From Candidatus Saccharimonadota bacterium (GTDB taxonomy: Bacteria; Patescibacteriota; Saccharimonadia; Saccharimonadales; Saccharimonadaceae), in assembly GCA_009787015.1 (NCBI GenBank), contig WRGU01000047.1:1-41523 (forward strand): a stretch of DNA of 41,523 bases, read 5' to 3'. Positions 31,554-40,487 of the stretch are shown piece by piece (within the stretch, counting starts at the first letter, position 1; every line of letters starts with the position of its first letter). A model generated the notes under the pieces. It saw only the letters and a list, made by a program, of their open reading frames with translations. It searched no databases and was not told the origin of the DNA. The translations under genes were made by a program, and so were the position numbers.

Positions 31554-32778
31554 ATGACACTCCTTTCACTTCACTTACTTTTCGATGAATTGTGTAATGC
31601 GAAATCGCAAAAACTAATCCTAAACTCGCCATTATAAACAACATCGACGTGCCGCCAAAACTAACGAGCGGCAACGTGATTCCGGTCAGCGGCAAAATCT
31701 GAATCATCGCCCCGATATTCATAATAATGTGCGCCGCCAACCAACCAAAAACCCCAGCGGCAACCAAACGTAAATAAACATTCTCCGTAAAATCGATTTT
31801 GTCGATAATCCGTTTCAGGAGCGCCGCAAAAATTAGCAACAGAACAACAAGACCAATAAATCCGAATATTTCACCAACGATCGCAAAAATCGAATCATGA
31901 ATCGCTTCCGGCAGGTAGCCAAAGGACTGAACCGATTGACCCAAACCCCGTCCCGAAAAACCGCCCGAACCAAGTGCGATCATCGCCTGATCAATGTGAT
32001 AATCCGCCGTGTCGTTACCCTGCCCCATAAAGGTCGACATACGCGCCAAACGATGCGGCGCAATCAAGATCGACCCAACGCCGAGCACCACGATGCACGA
32101 AACAATCCACAATAAATTGCTCCATTCCACACCCGCGATAACGAGCTGCATCAGGAAAATCGCGACCAACGCCACACCCGTTCCGAGATCTTTTTGCATA
32201 ATGACGATTACAAATAACGAAATCATCAGCATCGCGCAAGCCGGCAATAAAGTTTTTTGCCAACTATTAATCTCGCCCAACGCGACACGTACCGCGAGAA
32301 ATCCTGAGGTCAATAAAATCATTCCGAATTTCAGAAATTCCGCTGGTTGAAAACCGAACGAACCAAAATTATACCAACGACACGCGCCTTTTGTGCAAAA
32401 TGCCGGCGGGATTTTTAACCAACCCATAATCGGCAATAACAAACACATAATCAGTGCGATCATAAAAATCATCACGCCGAATCGTCGCCAAAAATCCAGC
32501 GGAATCCGCGACGCGATAACGAAAGCCAAAATACTCGCGACCAAAAACATGCCCTGTCGCCACATGAATTCATTCATACCGTCGCCCGCCGTGACCGCCG
32601 GTGCAATCGAAAACAGTGTCACCAAACCGATGACCGACAAAATAGCAATTAAAACGACCAATATATAATCAGGTCGGTGTTTGCGACCTAAATCCAGTTT
32701 CGGACCGACCTTAAAAACTTTGGCTAGATTATGTAAAAACGGTTCGCTGCGACCGACGTCGTTCGACCGACGACTCAT
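31489..32778 (-). CDS. ftsW: FtsW/RodA/SpoVE-family lipid II polymerase
   Basis: 429 aa, ~10 TM. Motifs GRGLGQSVQSFGYLPEAIHDSIFAIVGEIFG and LPLTGITLPLVSFGGTSML, FGFQPAEFLKFGMIL. The SEDS glycosyltransferase that polymerises lipid II with a class B PBP. The genomic order next to murG and mraY favours FtsW over RodA. Confidence 0.92.
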   Translation of the reverse strand: MSRRSNDVGRSEPFLHNLAKVFKVGPKLDLGRKHRPDYILVVLIAILSVIGLVTLFSIAPAVTAGDGMNEFMWRQGMFLVASILAFVIASRIPLDFWRRFGVMIFMIALIMCLLLPIMGWLKIPPAFCTKGACRWYNFGSFGFQPAEFLKFGMILLTSGFLAVRVALGEINSWQKTLLPACAMLMISLFVIVIMQKDLGTGVALVAIFLMQLVIAGVEWSNLLWIVSCIVVLGVGSILIAPHRLARMSTFMGQGNDTADYHIDQAMIALGSGGFSGRGLGQSVQSFGYLPEAIHDSIFAIVGEIFGFIGLVVLLLIFAALLKRIIDKIDFTENVYLRLVAAGVFGWLAAHIIMNIGAMIQILPLTGITLPLVSFGGTSMLFIMASLGLVFAISHYTIHRKVSEVKGVSYADSLGGRRVGRSYYANRSGR

Positions 32779-33806
32779 TGGACATTACCCCCCATGAGCG
32801 CCACAATGAGCCCGATAATTCCCGCCGCAATACCGACCAACCAAAACCGCATCGTAACTTTCGCTTCCGGCCAACCGATCGCTTCGAAATGATGGTGAAT
32901 TGGCGTCGATAACCAAATTTTACGATGGAGAAATCTTTTTGTGAAAGCTTGAATAATCACACTGCCGGTATCAATCACAAAAACTATGCCGATAATCGGC
33001 AGAATAAACAGACAGTTGGTTAACATCGCCACCACGCCCAAACTCGTCCCGAGTGCCAATGAACCTGTGTCCGTCATAAAAAAGCGCGCCGGATAAATAT
33101 TGAACCACAAATACGACAGCAGCGCGCCGACCACCGTAATGCAAAAACCCATCACGCCAAAATTTTGTTGCAACAGTGCGATTATCGCAAAAATTCCAAA
33201 CGCAACTGCCGCCAAACCGCCCGCCAAACCATCTAAACCATCCGCGATATTGACCGCGTTACCCGTGGCTACCACCACGAATGCGAATAGTGGAATAATC
33301 CAAAAACCAACTTGCCATTCGCCGATGAACGGGATGTGTATGTAATCGTGCTCCAATTTTCCCCAAAAAAACCAACCGAACGCCAACCCAATACAAATCA
33401 TCATAATAAATTTAATTGGCGCGCGCAAACCCGCCGCCCCACCGTCGGAACGCAAATTCAAAATGTCATCAATCAAACCAATCACCGCACCGACCACCAA
33501 CGCCGTCAATGGCAAAACCGTTAATTGGCTGAAATTAAAAATTAATGTGACGACCGAAATCGCAATCACAAAAACCGACCCCGCCATGGTTGGTATGCGA
33601 CGTGCGATTTTGTGAGCATGCAATTTGTTCATAACCGTCAATTTCTTGCCGTCGAGCGTGATAGTTTTTTGTTTTTTCCAAAACTTAAACCGATATGCAA
33701 AATAAGTATAAATCGGCGTCAGAATCATCGCCAGCACAAACGCAAAAATCCCAAGCGGAAATTTTGCCGCCAGAACTTCTGTTATTTGCGTTAAAGTTTC
33801 ATGCAT
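32775..33806 (-). CDS. mraY: Phospho-N-acetylmuramoyl-pentapeptide-transferase
   Basis: 343 aa, ~10 TM. VIGLIDDILNLRSDG, NAVNIADGLDGLAGGLA, FFMTDTGSLALGTSLG (usual FMGD) and HHHFEAIGWPEAKV are the catalytic loops. Makes lipid I at the membrane. ATGA overlap with ftsW. Starts after ftsI with a GGAAGAAA-like RBS. Confidence 0.96.
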   Translation of the reverse strand: MHETLTQITEVLAAKFPLGIFAFVLAMILTPIYTYFAYRFKFWKKQKTITLDGKKLTVMNKLHAHKIARRIPTMAGSVFVIAISVVTLIFNFSQLTVLPLTALVVGAVIGLIDDILNLRSDGGAAGLRAPIKFIMMICIGLAFGWFFWGKLEHDYIHIPFIGEWQVGFWIIPLFAFVVVATGNAVNIADGLDGLAGGLAAVAFGIFAIIALLQQNFGVMGFCITVVGALLSYLWFNIYPARFFMTDTGSLALGTSLGVVAMLTNCLFILPIIGIVFVIDTGSVIIQAFTKRFLHRKIWLSTPIHHHFEAIGWPEAKVTMRFWLVGIAAGIIGLIVALMGGNVQ

Positions 33807-33836
33807 TTTTCTTCCCTTTTTTTGAAAAACATATCG

Positions 33837-35588
33837 TCATTTTGAAAATCCTCTGTACTGAATAATGTAATTATTTAGTTCGTCAAAGATGGGTTGAGCC
33901 GCTCTCGAACCGGCATACGCCCCTTCTTCCGGGTAGTCATCCACCCTTACCATTATAACATATTGCGGCACTTTATCCTTATCTGCGGTGAAACCAATCG
34001 CTGTTCCCGTCGTACGATTTAGCGCATATTTTCCGGTCGCATCATCGTAAATCTGCGCTGTTCCAGTTTTTGAACCGATGTAATATCCCTTGTCCTTCCC
34101 TGGTTGATTGTCCTGCCGCGCCTGATAAATCATTTCTTTCAGCTCTCGACTGGATTTTTCGCTAATGATATTCTGCGCCAGAATATTCGGTTCCAGAGTT
34201 TTTTCTTTACCCTTATGATCAACAACTCCATCAATTAGTGTCGGTTGATAATACGTCCCGCCATTAATCGCCGCCGAAAATGCCGCGGTAAACTGCACCA
34301 TAGTGACCGCCATACCTTGACCAAAAGTCATATTCGCATAACGCACGCGACCGCCCTGTACATCATCGGGCGAAAACAGTGAACTTCGAGCCTCGCCCGC
34401 CTGTTCGATGCCGGTTTTTTGACTGAAACGATAACGATTTGCAAAATATTCAAACATCGTCTGGCGCGCTTGCTTTGTGATGTCGCCGTTGCCAATCTGT
34501 TGCAATTCCCAAACCACACCCGTATTTAACGACCACTGTAAAATCTGCGTTGCGGTCATATCACGACCATCGACCTGACGCGAAGCATTGCAAATCTGCG
34601 CATCGTCAATTTGAACACAACCCGTATTATGGTAAATCGTATTCGGCGTGATCACGCCCGCGTCCAACGCCATACCCGTCGTCAAAGTTTTCATCACCGA
34701 ACCAGGTTCGAACGCGTAACTGGTCGTTCGATTTTGAAAGTTCGTGATGTCGACAACTTCGCTAAATTCCGCCGGATTATACGTCGGATAATTTGCCATT
34801 GATAAAATCTTTCCATTTTGCGGATTCATCACGATAATCGAACCGCTTTTTGTTCCAGCACGCTCCAAACCGTTTTTCAAGATAACCTCAGCCTGTGATT
34901 GAATACTGCGATCGATCGTCAAAATATAATCCGCGCCATTTTGCGCCGGAATACTGACATCGTCCGTACCGATCATCAACGGAATCCGCCGCACATCGGT
35001 CACAGATTGCAATAACCCGGGCTTACCCGTCAACTCATCGTCAAAAAATCCCTCAACACCATATTGTCCCTCACCATCCGTATTCACAAAACCGAGAATT
35101 TGCGCCGCCAAATTACCCTCCGGATAAGCCCGCTGCGTCGTCGGCTGAAAACCCAAACCAGCCAGATCTTCTTCCTGAATTTTTTTCACTTGATCGCGCG
35201 TCACCTGACGCGCCAAAACCAAATACTGATTTTCCTTATTATTTAATTTTTTATCAGTCAGATTACTCTCGATCATTTTATCCGGAACATTTTTCTTGAT
35301 AACATCGCGTATTTTCCCGGGATTTTTCACCTGCGACGGATCGGCAAATATCGTGTACACCGTTTGATTCAAAACGAGCGGCGTGAGCTCGCCATTCTGA
35401 TCACGCGTATAAATCTGCCCGCGTTCTGGATTGATCGTAAACTTACTCGTCTGCATCTGCTCCGCGACGCTCACATACTTATCGTGATCAATAATCTGTA
35501 TCGAAAACAATTTCACCGCAAAAACCGCCAACACCAAAAACAACCCGACCGTCACCACACCAGTACGCGAAATTTTTTGTGTTGCCAT
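33837..35588 (-). CDS. ftsI: Class B penicillin-binding protein (FtsI/PBP2-type)
   Basis: 583 aa. N-terminal TM (VGLFLVLAVFAVKLFSI), PBP dimer domain, then transpeptidase: EPGSVMKTLT (SxxK, ~296), WSLNTGVV (SxN, ~350), IGSKTGTAQI (KTG, ~508). Cross-links new peptidoglycan at the septum with FtsW. Its own leaderless -10 (TAAAAT, 9 bases before ATG) separates it from the 940-aa gene. Confidence 0.94.
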   Translation of the reverse strand: MATQKISRTGVVTVGLFLVLAVFAVKLFSIQIIDHDKYVSVAEQMQTSKFTINPERGQIYTRDQNGELTPLVLNQTVYTIFADPSQVKNPGKIRDVIKKNVPDKMIESNLTDKKLNNKENQYLVLARQVTRDQVKKIQEEDLAGLGFQPTTQRAYPEGNLAAQILGFVNTDGEGQYGVEGFFDDELTGKPGLLQSVTDVRRIPLMIGTDDVSIPAQNGADYILTIDRSIQSQAEVILKNGLERAGTKSGSIIVMNPQNGKILSMANYPTYNPAEFSEVVDITNFQNRTTSYAFEPGSVMKTLTTGMALDAGVITPNTIYHNTGCVQIDDAQICNASRQVDGRDMTATQILQWSLNTGVVWELQQIGNGDITKQARQTMFEYFANRYRFSQKTGIEQAGEARSSLFSPDDVQGGRVRYANMTFGQGMAVTMVQFTAAFSAAINGGTYYQPTLIDGVVDHKGKEKTLEPNILAQNIISEKSSRELKEMIYQARQDNQPGKDKGYYIGSKTGTAQIYDDATGKYALNRTTGTAIGFTADKDKVPQYVIMVRVDDYPEEGAYAGSRAAQPIFDELNNYIIQYRGFSK

Positions 35589-35597
35589 TATGGTTAT

Positions 35598-35603
35598 ATT
35601 TTA
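35598..35603 (-). promoter_or_regulatory. ftsI -10 box (leaderless)
   Basis: TAAAAT on the minus strand, nine bases before the ATG, just past the terminator of the 940-aa gene. Confidence 0.6.
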
Positions 35604-35616
35604 ACACAGAGTGACC

Positions 35617-35644
35617 AAAAAGACAAAACTGATTTTGTCTTTTT
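35617..35644. terminator. Terminator after 940-aa gene
   Basis: AAAAAGACAAAA, CTGA, TTTTGTCTTTTT: a perfect 12-bp stem with T-rich tail on both strands. It ends the 940-aa unit before ftsI. Confidence 0.85.
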
Positions 35645-35653
35645 GTAAGTAAA

Positions 35654-38476
35654 TTACAACTCCTCATCTTCACCGCCATCACCACCAGATGACGCAGCAA
35701 CAATATCGCCCGTTCCCATAGCGTCAGCGCACGAACCTTCCTTCGTGCTATCTTTCGAATAATAGCAATCGTTATTAATCATGATATTGTAATCCATAAT
35801 ATAAGTTCGCACATGAAGCCAATATTCAGATGTATCGTCGCAATTGTTATAGTTCTTGCCGCCTACGTCACCCGAAAGCTGAATGTCGCTAGCACCACTA
35901 AGCGGTACATCGTGCGGCTTTGTGTTGTCTACATAGTTCCAACTAGTACCACTTTTGTTATCAATAGCCTTAACGCTTAGATCATCTTTGTCGATCTCCA
36001 TAGCAAAGCATTGCCTTACTCTCTTTATCATGCTTTTGTCGATGTTATTCTTCATCCAGTTCGTATTTTCGTACATATCCCACATATCTGAAGTATTCGT
36101 TGCACCACTGCCGGCTAGTGTGTCCATTTCTGATTTTGAGTACGCATACAGCGGCACACCGTAGTCCCAGTCACCAGATTCCAAGGCGTACGACACACCA
36201 GTAATTTTATTGATTGCCATGCCAAATAATTGAGGTAATGCGCCAAAGAATCTCGCGACATTGCCAAGTTGCGTCGTCCAATGTTGATCCGATATATTGA
36301 AGTGAGCAGCACGGGCAATGACGTTCGCGGTCGACCGATAATCGGTCGGGTCGAACAACTTCGCCCAAAATGGTTTTTTTGCATATTCTTCAGCTAAAAA
36401 TTTACGCTGGTCGTCTATGAGCTCCGCAGTTTCTAGGTGGGTCAATTCCCTGCCGCCAGTGGAGATCATTTGTTCATTAGATAGAAAATGAGCACCGTAC
36501 ATATCAATCGATCCAAATTCCTCTGGCGTGGTCGACTCATGAATATCGAGCGTCTTGCCAAAAATAAAGCCTTGCGCAGAACCCATTATATTACCAAGAA
36601 ACTTACCGACATAATCCGTATATTTTTGAAAATCAGGGACAAGCATTCCTATAAATGGCTTCAACACATGCTCCCAAAACTTTCCGAGGACCCAGCTTAC
36701 CCCTTTGCCAATTTGATCATTTATCCAATCGTTAACTTTACAGATCATCTTATCCCACACAAATTCACTAACCCCAGGAACAGCACCTATCGGGCCCAAT
36801 AATCCTGCGCCAACACCGTCTATTATTGCCCTCACTATAGCACCGATCCAGTTGTTACCGCCAAACGACATGTAGCCATTATTGACATCATTCAACGCAA
36901 CTGGAACCGTTGCGATTTGTTTATCGCCATAAGGTTCACCGAGTGCTGCGCGGACTGGCGCAGCGTCCCAAAAACTACTAGATATTCTTTCGTCGGTCGC
37001 GACGGTCTTGAGGTTACCGCTTTCGTCACCTTCCATGCGACCCACATAGACCTCGTCGCTGTAGAGCTTCAGTTTACTGACTTCGCCAATCTCTTCCATG
37101 TCTAAGTCTTCACTGCCACTCATAATTTGCGACCCGACACCAACAGTTTCAGCCAGGTCACCAATCGCTGTAGCCACTGTACCGGCATATTTCATTGCAC
37201 CAATATGTTTATCTATCCCGTTTAAGAAACAAAAAACTTGAATGATAACCAATATAATACCAATAATAGTAAAAGCCTCTAAAACCGCTTCTGCGGTGGC
37301 CTCGGACATCCCAAGAACCGATTGCATAACGGTCTTAGCAACTGCCTTAAACCCACCTTTCGTGAAAGTTTCTGCCATTTCATCCGCATTCTTGCCGAGC
37401 AGTTTTGCAAGACGTTTTCCCAAAAAACCCAGTAACTTGTCTGTTGCCCATTTTTTTAACTTTTTGAACGGATGCAACCACGATATTTTATTAACCTTTT
37501 TAAGCGCCATTCTTGTTTTTATCCTACCAATAATATCAAACCTACCAACGTCGTTCATCTCATTAATGAAACGTCTGGCTTGGGTGTATGACATTTTACT
37601 AAGGTCGAACATTGCTTCACCGATATTGCTAATTGATTCAAGTGAATCACCAATTTTTAGTAAGCTATCGAGTTTATCCATTCCTACTTCGTTTAAATCC
37701 ACTATTATACTCTGGGCGTTCCCCGCAATATTGCTATTAAAAACCAACCCGTTGTTTGCCATATTTTTTATGGCACTATCTGCCATTCTGTTACCGATTA
37801 TACCTAAACGAGTACTTTGTATATTGCTAGCAATACTATCCTTAATCCCCATCGCTGTTGACTTCATGGATTTCATCATGCGCACAGAGGTTTGCGCATC
37901 GCTCACCCACATTTTAACATCTTTTACAAAATGCAAAATCTGCAAAAATTGCACTGGACCAGAGATAATCGTCCCCATAGTAAAAATGCCGCCACCCATT
38001 ACTAGCCCGATTATCCAACCTGTTATCCCTTTCTTATGCTTACCAAAGAACCCCCCCTTACTCTTCGACTTGCCCTTCCCCGCGGTGTTATTGTATTGAA
38101 AACCCGGGGTATTAGTGTTGTCGTGTTCGGGTCGTGCGAGGTCGCGCATGCGTCCTTTGTCTGCGCCGCCGACGCCCGAATCACCCCGCGACAGACCACC
38201 TGATTCTACTTCTTTTCTTTCGGCGTCCAATAAACTATTTCTCGTTTCGCTCTGGCGGTCGAAATAGGTTTGGAATTTTTCGTGGTCGTGGTGAAATGCT
38301 GCACGGTTGGGGTCTTCCTCTTCGCGAAAACGCGAAAAATTATCCGCGCCAGAATCAGATTCGGGTTCGCCCGAATAATCGGCGAATTCGGAAGAATCCG
38401 TCGATCCGGAAAAATCGCTTGGATCAGCGAACTCCCTCGACTCCCCAACATCATCTAAATCATCGCGTATAGCCAT
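35654..38476 (-). CDS. 940-aa multi-pass membrane protein inserted in dcw cluster (VirB6/TrbL-like?)
   Basis: Disordered acidic N-terminus with basic KGKSKSKGGFFGKHKKG before a hydrophobic block (~150-178), further helices at ~402-420 and ~538-575, plus many weakly hydrophobic helices (KKLKKWATDKLLGFLG). The C-terminal ~250 residues look soluble with four Cys (RQCFAM, NNCDDT, NDCYY, GSCADA) fit for disulfides outside. Size, topology and Gly-rich hydrophobic blocks recall VirB6/TrbL-like translocation proteins, but I cannot show homology. Its codons are richer in AT than those of its neighbours. Own promoter and terminator. Confidence 0.6.
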   Translation of the reverse strand: MAIRDDLDDVGESREFADPSDFSGSTDSSEFADYSGEPESDSGADNFSRFREEEDPNRAAFHHDHEKFQTYFDRQSETRNSLLDAERKEVESGGLSRGDSGVGGADKGRMRDLARPEHDNTNTPGFQYNNTAGKGKSKSKGGFFGKHKKGITGWIIGLVMGGGIFTMGTIISGPVQFLQILHFVKDVKMWVSDAQTSVRMMKSMKSTAMGIKDSIASNIQSTRLGIIGNRMADSAIKNMANNGLVFNSNIAGNAQSIIVDLNEVGMDKLDSLLKIGDSLESISNIGEAMFDLSKMSYTQARRFINEMNDVGRFDIIGRIKTRMALKKVNKISWLHPFKKLKKWATDKLLGFLGKRLAKLLGKNADEMAETFTKGGFKAVAKTVMQSVLGMSEATAEAVLEAFTIIGIILVIIQVFCFLNGIDKHIGAMKYAGTVATAIGDLAETVGVGSQIMSGSEDLDMEEIGEVSKLKLYSDEVYVGRMEGDESGNLKTVATDERISSSFWDAAPVRAALGEPYGDKQIATVPVALNDVNNGYMSFGGNNWIGAIVRAIIDGVGAGLLGPIGAVPGVSEFVWDKMICKVNDWINDQIGKGVSWVLGKFWEHVLKPFIGMLVPDFQKYTDYVGKFLGNIMGSAQGFIFGKTLDIHESTTPEEFGSIDMYGAHFLSNEQMISTGGRELTHLETAELIDDQRKFLAEEYAKKPFWAKLFDPTDYRSTANVIARAAHFNISDQHWTTQLGNVARFFGALPQLFGMAINKITGVSYALESGDWDYGVPLYAYSKSEMDTLAGSGATNTSDMWDMYENTNWMKNNIDKSMIKRVRQCFAMEIDKDDLSVKAIDNKSGTSWNYVDNTKPHDVPLSGASDIQLSGDVGGKNYNNCDDTSEYWLHVRTYIMDYNIMINNDCYYSKDSTKEGSCADAMGTGDIVAASSGGDGGEDEEL

Positions 38477-38483
38477 TACGTCA

Positions 38484-38489
38484 ATTTTA
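38484..38489 (-). promoter_or_regulatory. -10 box of 940-aa gene (leaderless)
   Basis: TAAAAT on the minus strand, seven bases before the ATG. Confidence 0.5.
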
Positions 38490-38533
38490 TCATAAACATA
38501 ATGAAAAGTGCAAATAAATGATACAATATAGGT

Positions 38534-38611
38534 ATGAAGGACGTAAAGGCAATGGAAAAAGGCGCAACCACGCTGACATCATGTGGCGAGTGGGGCTCTT
38601 CCCTATGGTAG
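38534..38611 (+). CDS. 25-aa leaderless ORF (tentative)
   Basis: TACAAT (38522-38527) then six bases to ATG, the same layout as folA. MKDVKAMEKGATTLTSCGEW... ends in TAG. The alternative 80-aa ORF from 38518 in another frame ends in the terminator at 38758 and has its -10 box inside. Either could be real or both wrong. Confidence 0.25.
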   Translation: MKDVKAMEKGATTLTSCGEWGSSLW

Positions 38612-38730
38612 TCGAAGCCATAAAAAGTTCCATTATGGTTAAGACAGAAGCTCGCGAGCAGAATTTTAACGGTCAGAAAGTAAGAGTAACGTACTACGAA
38701 CATTCGTTAAGATCGAATTTCAACGCTTCT

Positions 38731-38818
38731 AACAAAAAACCTCCCGAGGGAGGTCTTTAAGTGCTCGATTTTTCAGCGTAAGATCTTTAGCCGAATACGG
38801 GATTACCCTTTCAAGCAC
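38731..38818 (-). ncRNA. Candidate structured small RNA with intrinsic terminator
   Basis: Minus strand: TATAAT (38830-38825), six bases, then GTGCTTGA (38818-38811), which pairs with TCGAGCAC (38768-38761). Inside lie GGGTAATCCC and a CGGC...GCTG hairpin. It ends with ACCTCC, CTCG loop, GGAGGT and TTTTTT (38754-38734). So an ~88-nt RNA starting exactly at its closing stem. No known family matched by eye. Confidence 0.55.
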
Positions 38819-38824
38819 GTAACC

Positions 38825-38830
38825 ATTATA
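38825..38830 (-). promoter_or_regulatory. -10 box of small RNA
   Basis: TATAAT on the minus strand six bases before the predicted first nucleotide; -35 is weak. Confidence 0.5.
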
Positions 38831-38987
38831 CGACGGCTGTTCTTTGTTGTTTTAGGGAACCGTCAAACATTGTTGCAATAAACCTTATATCTTGTGGAAA
38901 ACTCTAGCTACCCGCTTGCGCAATCACAATCCAGCGGTCTCGCAATCCGCTCGATTGTTCCCGTCGCAACACGACAAAACCGCCGGA

Positions 38988-39356
38988 TTAATCCGCGTGG
39001 ACGACATCAACCGGTGCGGTCATCGCTGCTGCGACCGATGAACTCTGGACGCGGCTTAATGATTCTAAACGCGCGTTTTCGATTTTCAAATCGTCCTGTT
39101 CCGCCGCCAACTGCGCGCGGACTTGATTGATACTGTTCATTTCGTAACCAAACGTGCTGGTTTTAGTCAGTTGCGTCAAATACAACAATCCGAGAAACGC
39201 GATCAATAAAATAATTAAGACCGCGTGTGAAATCGGTCCGAGTTTGATCGATGACGCGTACACCGTTAAATTCTGATTGCGATTCCATGAACCGCCGCCC
39301 GCCATCGCTCGTGCACGTCCGCGCGTTGAAATAAATTCTGTTCGTTGTTTTAGCAT
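38988..39356 (-). CDS. FtsL-like septum protein
   Basis: 122 aa from the ATG at 39356, preceded by AAAGGAG; the track start is 23 residues too early. One TM (ISHAVLIILLIAFLGLLYLT) and a coiled coil with leucine/glutamine heptads (INQVRAQLAAEQDDLKIENARL), the FtsL/DivIC plan, right where ftsL sits after rsmH. Identity by position and topology. Confidence 0.7.
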   Translation of the reverse strand: MLKQRTEFISTRGRARAMAGGGSWNRNQNLTVYASSIKLGPISHAVLIILLIAFLGLLYLTQLTKTSTFGYEMNSINQVRAQLAAEQDDLKIENARLESLSRVQSSSVAAAMTAPVDVVHAD

Positions 39357-39459
39357 TATTCTCCTTTTATTTTGGATTTCATGGTCAGATTTTCCCGCAC
39401 GTTTAATAGGAAAATCCGTCCACAAAAAACATTTTTGTTTTAGATTTTTGTTTTTTTGG

Positions 39460-39502
39460 AACTCAACCCCGACTCGCTACGAATTAGAGTCGGGATCGAG
39501 TT
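39460..39502. other. Strong hairpin between 20-aa ORF and ftsL
   Basis: AACTCAACCCCGACTC (39460-39475) pairs with GAGTCGGGATCGAGTT with two weak positions. No T-run on either side, so not a standard terminator; possible attenuator or RNA processing site. Confidence 0.55.
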
Positions 39503-39507
39503 AAGTC

Positions 39508-39570
39508 TTAGCCATGTCGCACAACGACTTTTTGGGCGCGCGACTTGCTGCTGGTAATTTGTATTGGCAT
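39508..39570 (-). CDS. 20-aa basic peptide between rsmH and ftsL
   Basis: MPIQITSSKSRAQKVVVRHG with an AAAGGGG-type RBS before its ATG, 23 bases after rsmH. Too short for the track. It may be a leader peptide controlling ftsL through the hairpin just downstream, or a small protein. Unknown. Confidence 0.45.
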   Translation of the reverse strand: MPIQITSSKSRAQKVVVRHG

Positions 39571-39593
39571 TTTGAGCCCCTTTCTTTTTATTT

Positions 39594-40487
39594 TTATTTT
39601 GTTTTTACGGCGGCGCGGAGTTTTGCGCTCCTCGCGCGCGGATTGTTAACGTCATTCATATCACCGCTGATCGGATGTTTGGTCAGGTTTTTCATAATCG
39701 ATTCAAACCCAGCCTCGCACTGATCTTTCAGAAAATTTTTCACGATTCGATCTTCCAAGCTATGGAAACTGATAATCGCCAACCGACCACCCGGATTCAG
39801 AAGATCCGGCAGAACCGGCAACACGCGTTCCAGTTGCCCGAGTTCGTCATTAACTGCGATCCGGACGGCTTGAAAAGTTTGCGTAGCGGGGTGAATTTTA
39901 CCCCATCCACCCTTCACTTTCTTCACCAATTCGGCGAGGTCGGTCGTCGTCATAAATGGATTCTTTTTGCGCGTCGTGGCAATCGCATGCGCGATTTTTG
40001 CCGCCATGCCGGAACGCTCCTCCCCATATTCAGTCAAAATTCGGAAAATATCTTTTTCGGAATAGCGATTCACGATTTTCGCCGCGGTCAAATCTTGCGA
40101 TTGATCCATGCGCATATCGAGAACCCCCTCGCCCCGAAAACTAAATCCCCTATCGAACCGATCGAGTTGCGGTGATGACACACCCAGATCCAACAAAATC
40201 ATATCAAATTTTTCGCCCTGCTCACTCAATTCTTGTGCCGCGTTCAGAAAATCCAAACGGATTACCCGCGCGCCATTCTGCGCCAAATCTTCTAACTGTG
40301 AAATCGCGAACTCATCGCGATCCACGAGCGTCGCCAAATTCGCCGCACCAATGCGAGCAATAACCTCCCTGGCATGTCCGCCATAACCGGCGGTCAAATC
40401 CAAGTAGGTCTCACTCTGCGCTGGTTTCAGCAAATCTAAAACTGCGTCAAGTAAAACTGGGATATGGAGTTGTTGTGGTGTTGTCAT
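39594..40487 (-). CDS. rsmH: 16S rRNA (cytosine(1402)-N4)-methyltransferase
   Basis: 297 aa. SAM site DLTAGYGGHAREV, then MILLDLGVSSPQLDRFDRGFSF, NPGGRLAIISFHSLEDRIVKNF, all RsmH (MraW) signatures. Methylates C1402 in the decoding centre. Second gene of the dcw cluster. No SD before its ATG; the last 28-nt arm of a large inverted repeat ends nine bases upstream. Confidence 0.96.
   Translation of the reverse strand: MTTPQQLHIPVLLDAVLDLLKPAQSETYLDLTAGYGGHAREVIARIGAANLATLVDRDEFAISQLEDLAQNGARVIRLDFLNAAQELSEQGEKFDMILLDLGVSSPQLDRFDRGFSFRGEGVLDMRMDQSQDLTAAKIVNRYSEKDIFRILTEYGEERSGMAAKIAHAIATTRKKNPFMTTTDLAELVKKVKGGWGKIHPATQTFQAVRIAVNDELGQLERVLPVLPDLLNPGGRLAIISFHSLEDRIVKNFLKDQCEAGFESIMKNLTKHPISGDMNDVNNPRARSAKLRAAVKTK

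Larger units (their letters stand above)
38612..38987. other. Non-coding region between ftsL and 940-aa gene
   Basis: Holds the minus-strand ncRNA candidate described separately; nothing else supported. TGTGGAAAA at ~38895 resembles a DnaA-box variant, but alone it is not informative. Confidence 0.5.

Noticed and set aside
18424-38057. C6 run at 18424 and C7 run at 38051 as phase-variation tracts
   Set aside because: Shorter than the nine-base tracts; slippage would be much less frequent, so not counted.
39514-39723. 69-aa plus-strand ORF at the rsmH end
   Set aside because: Antisense to the rsmH C-terminus, no RBS.
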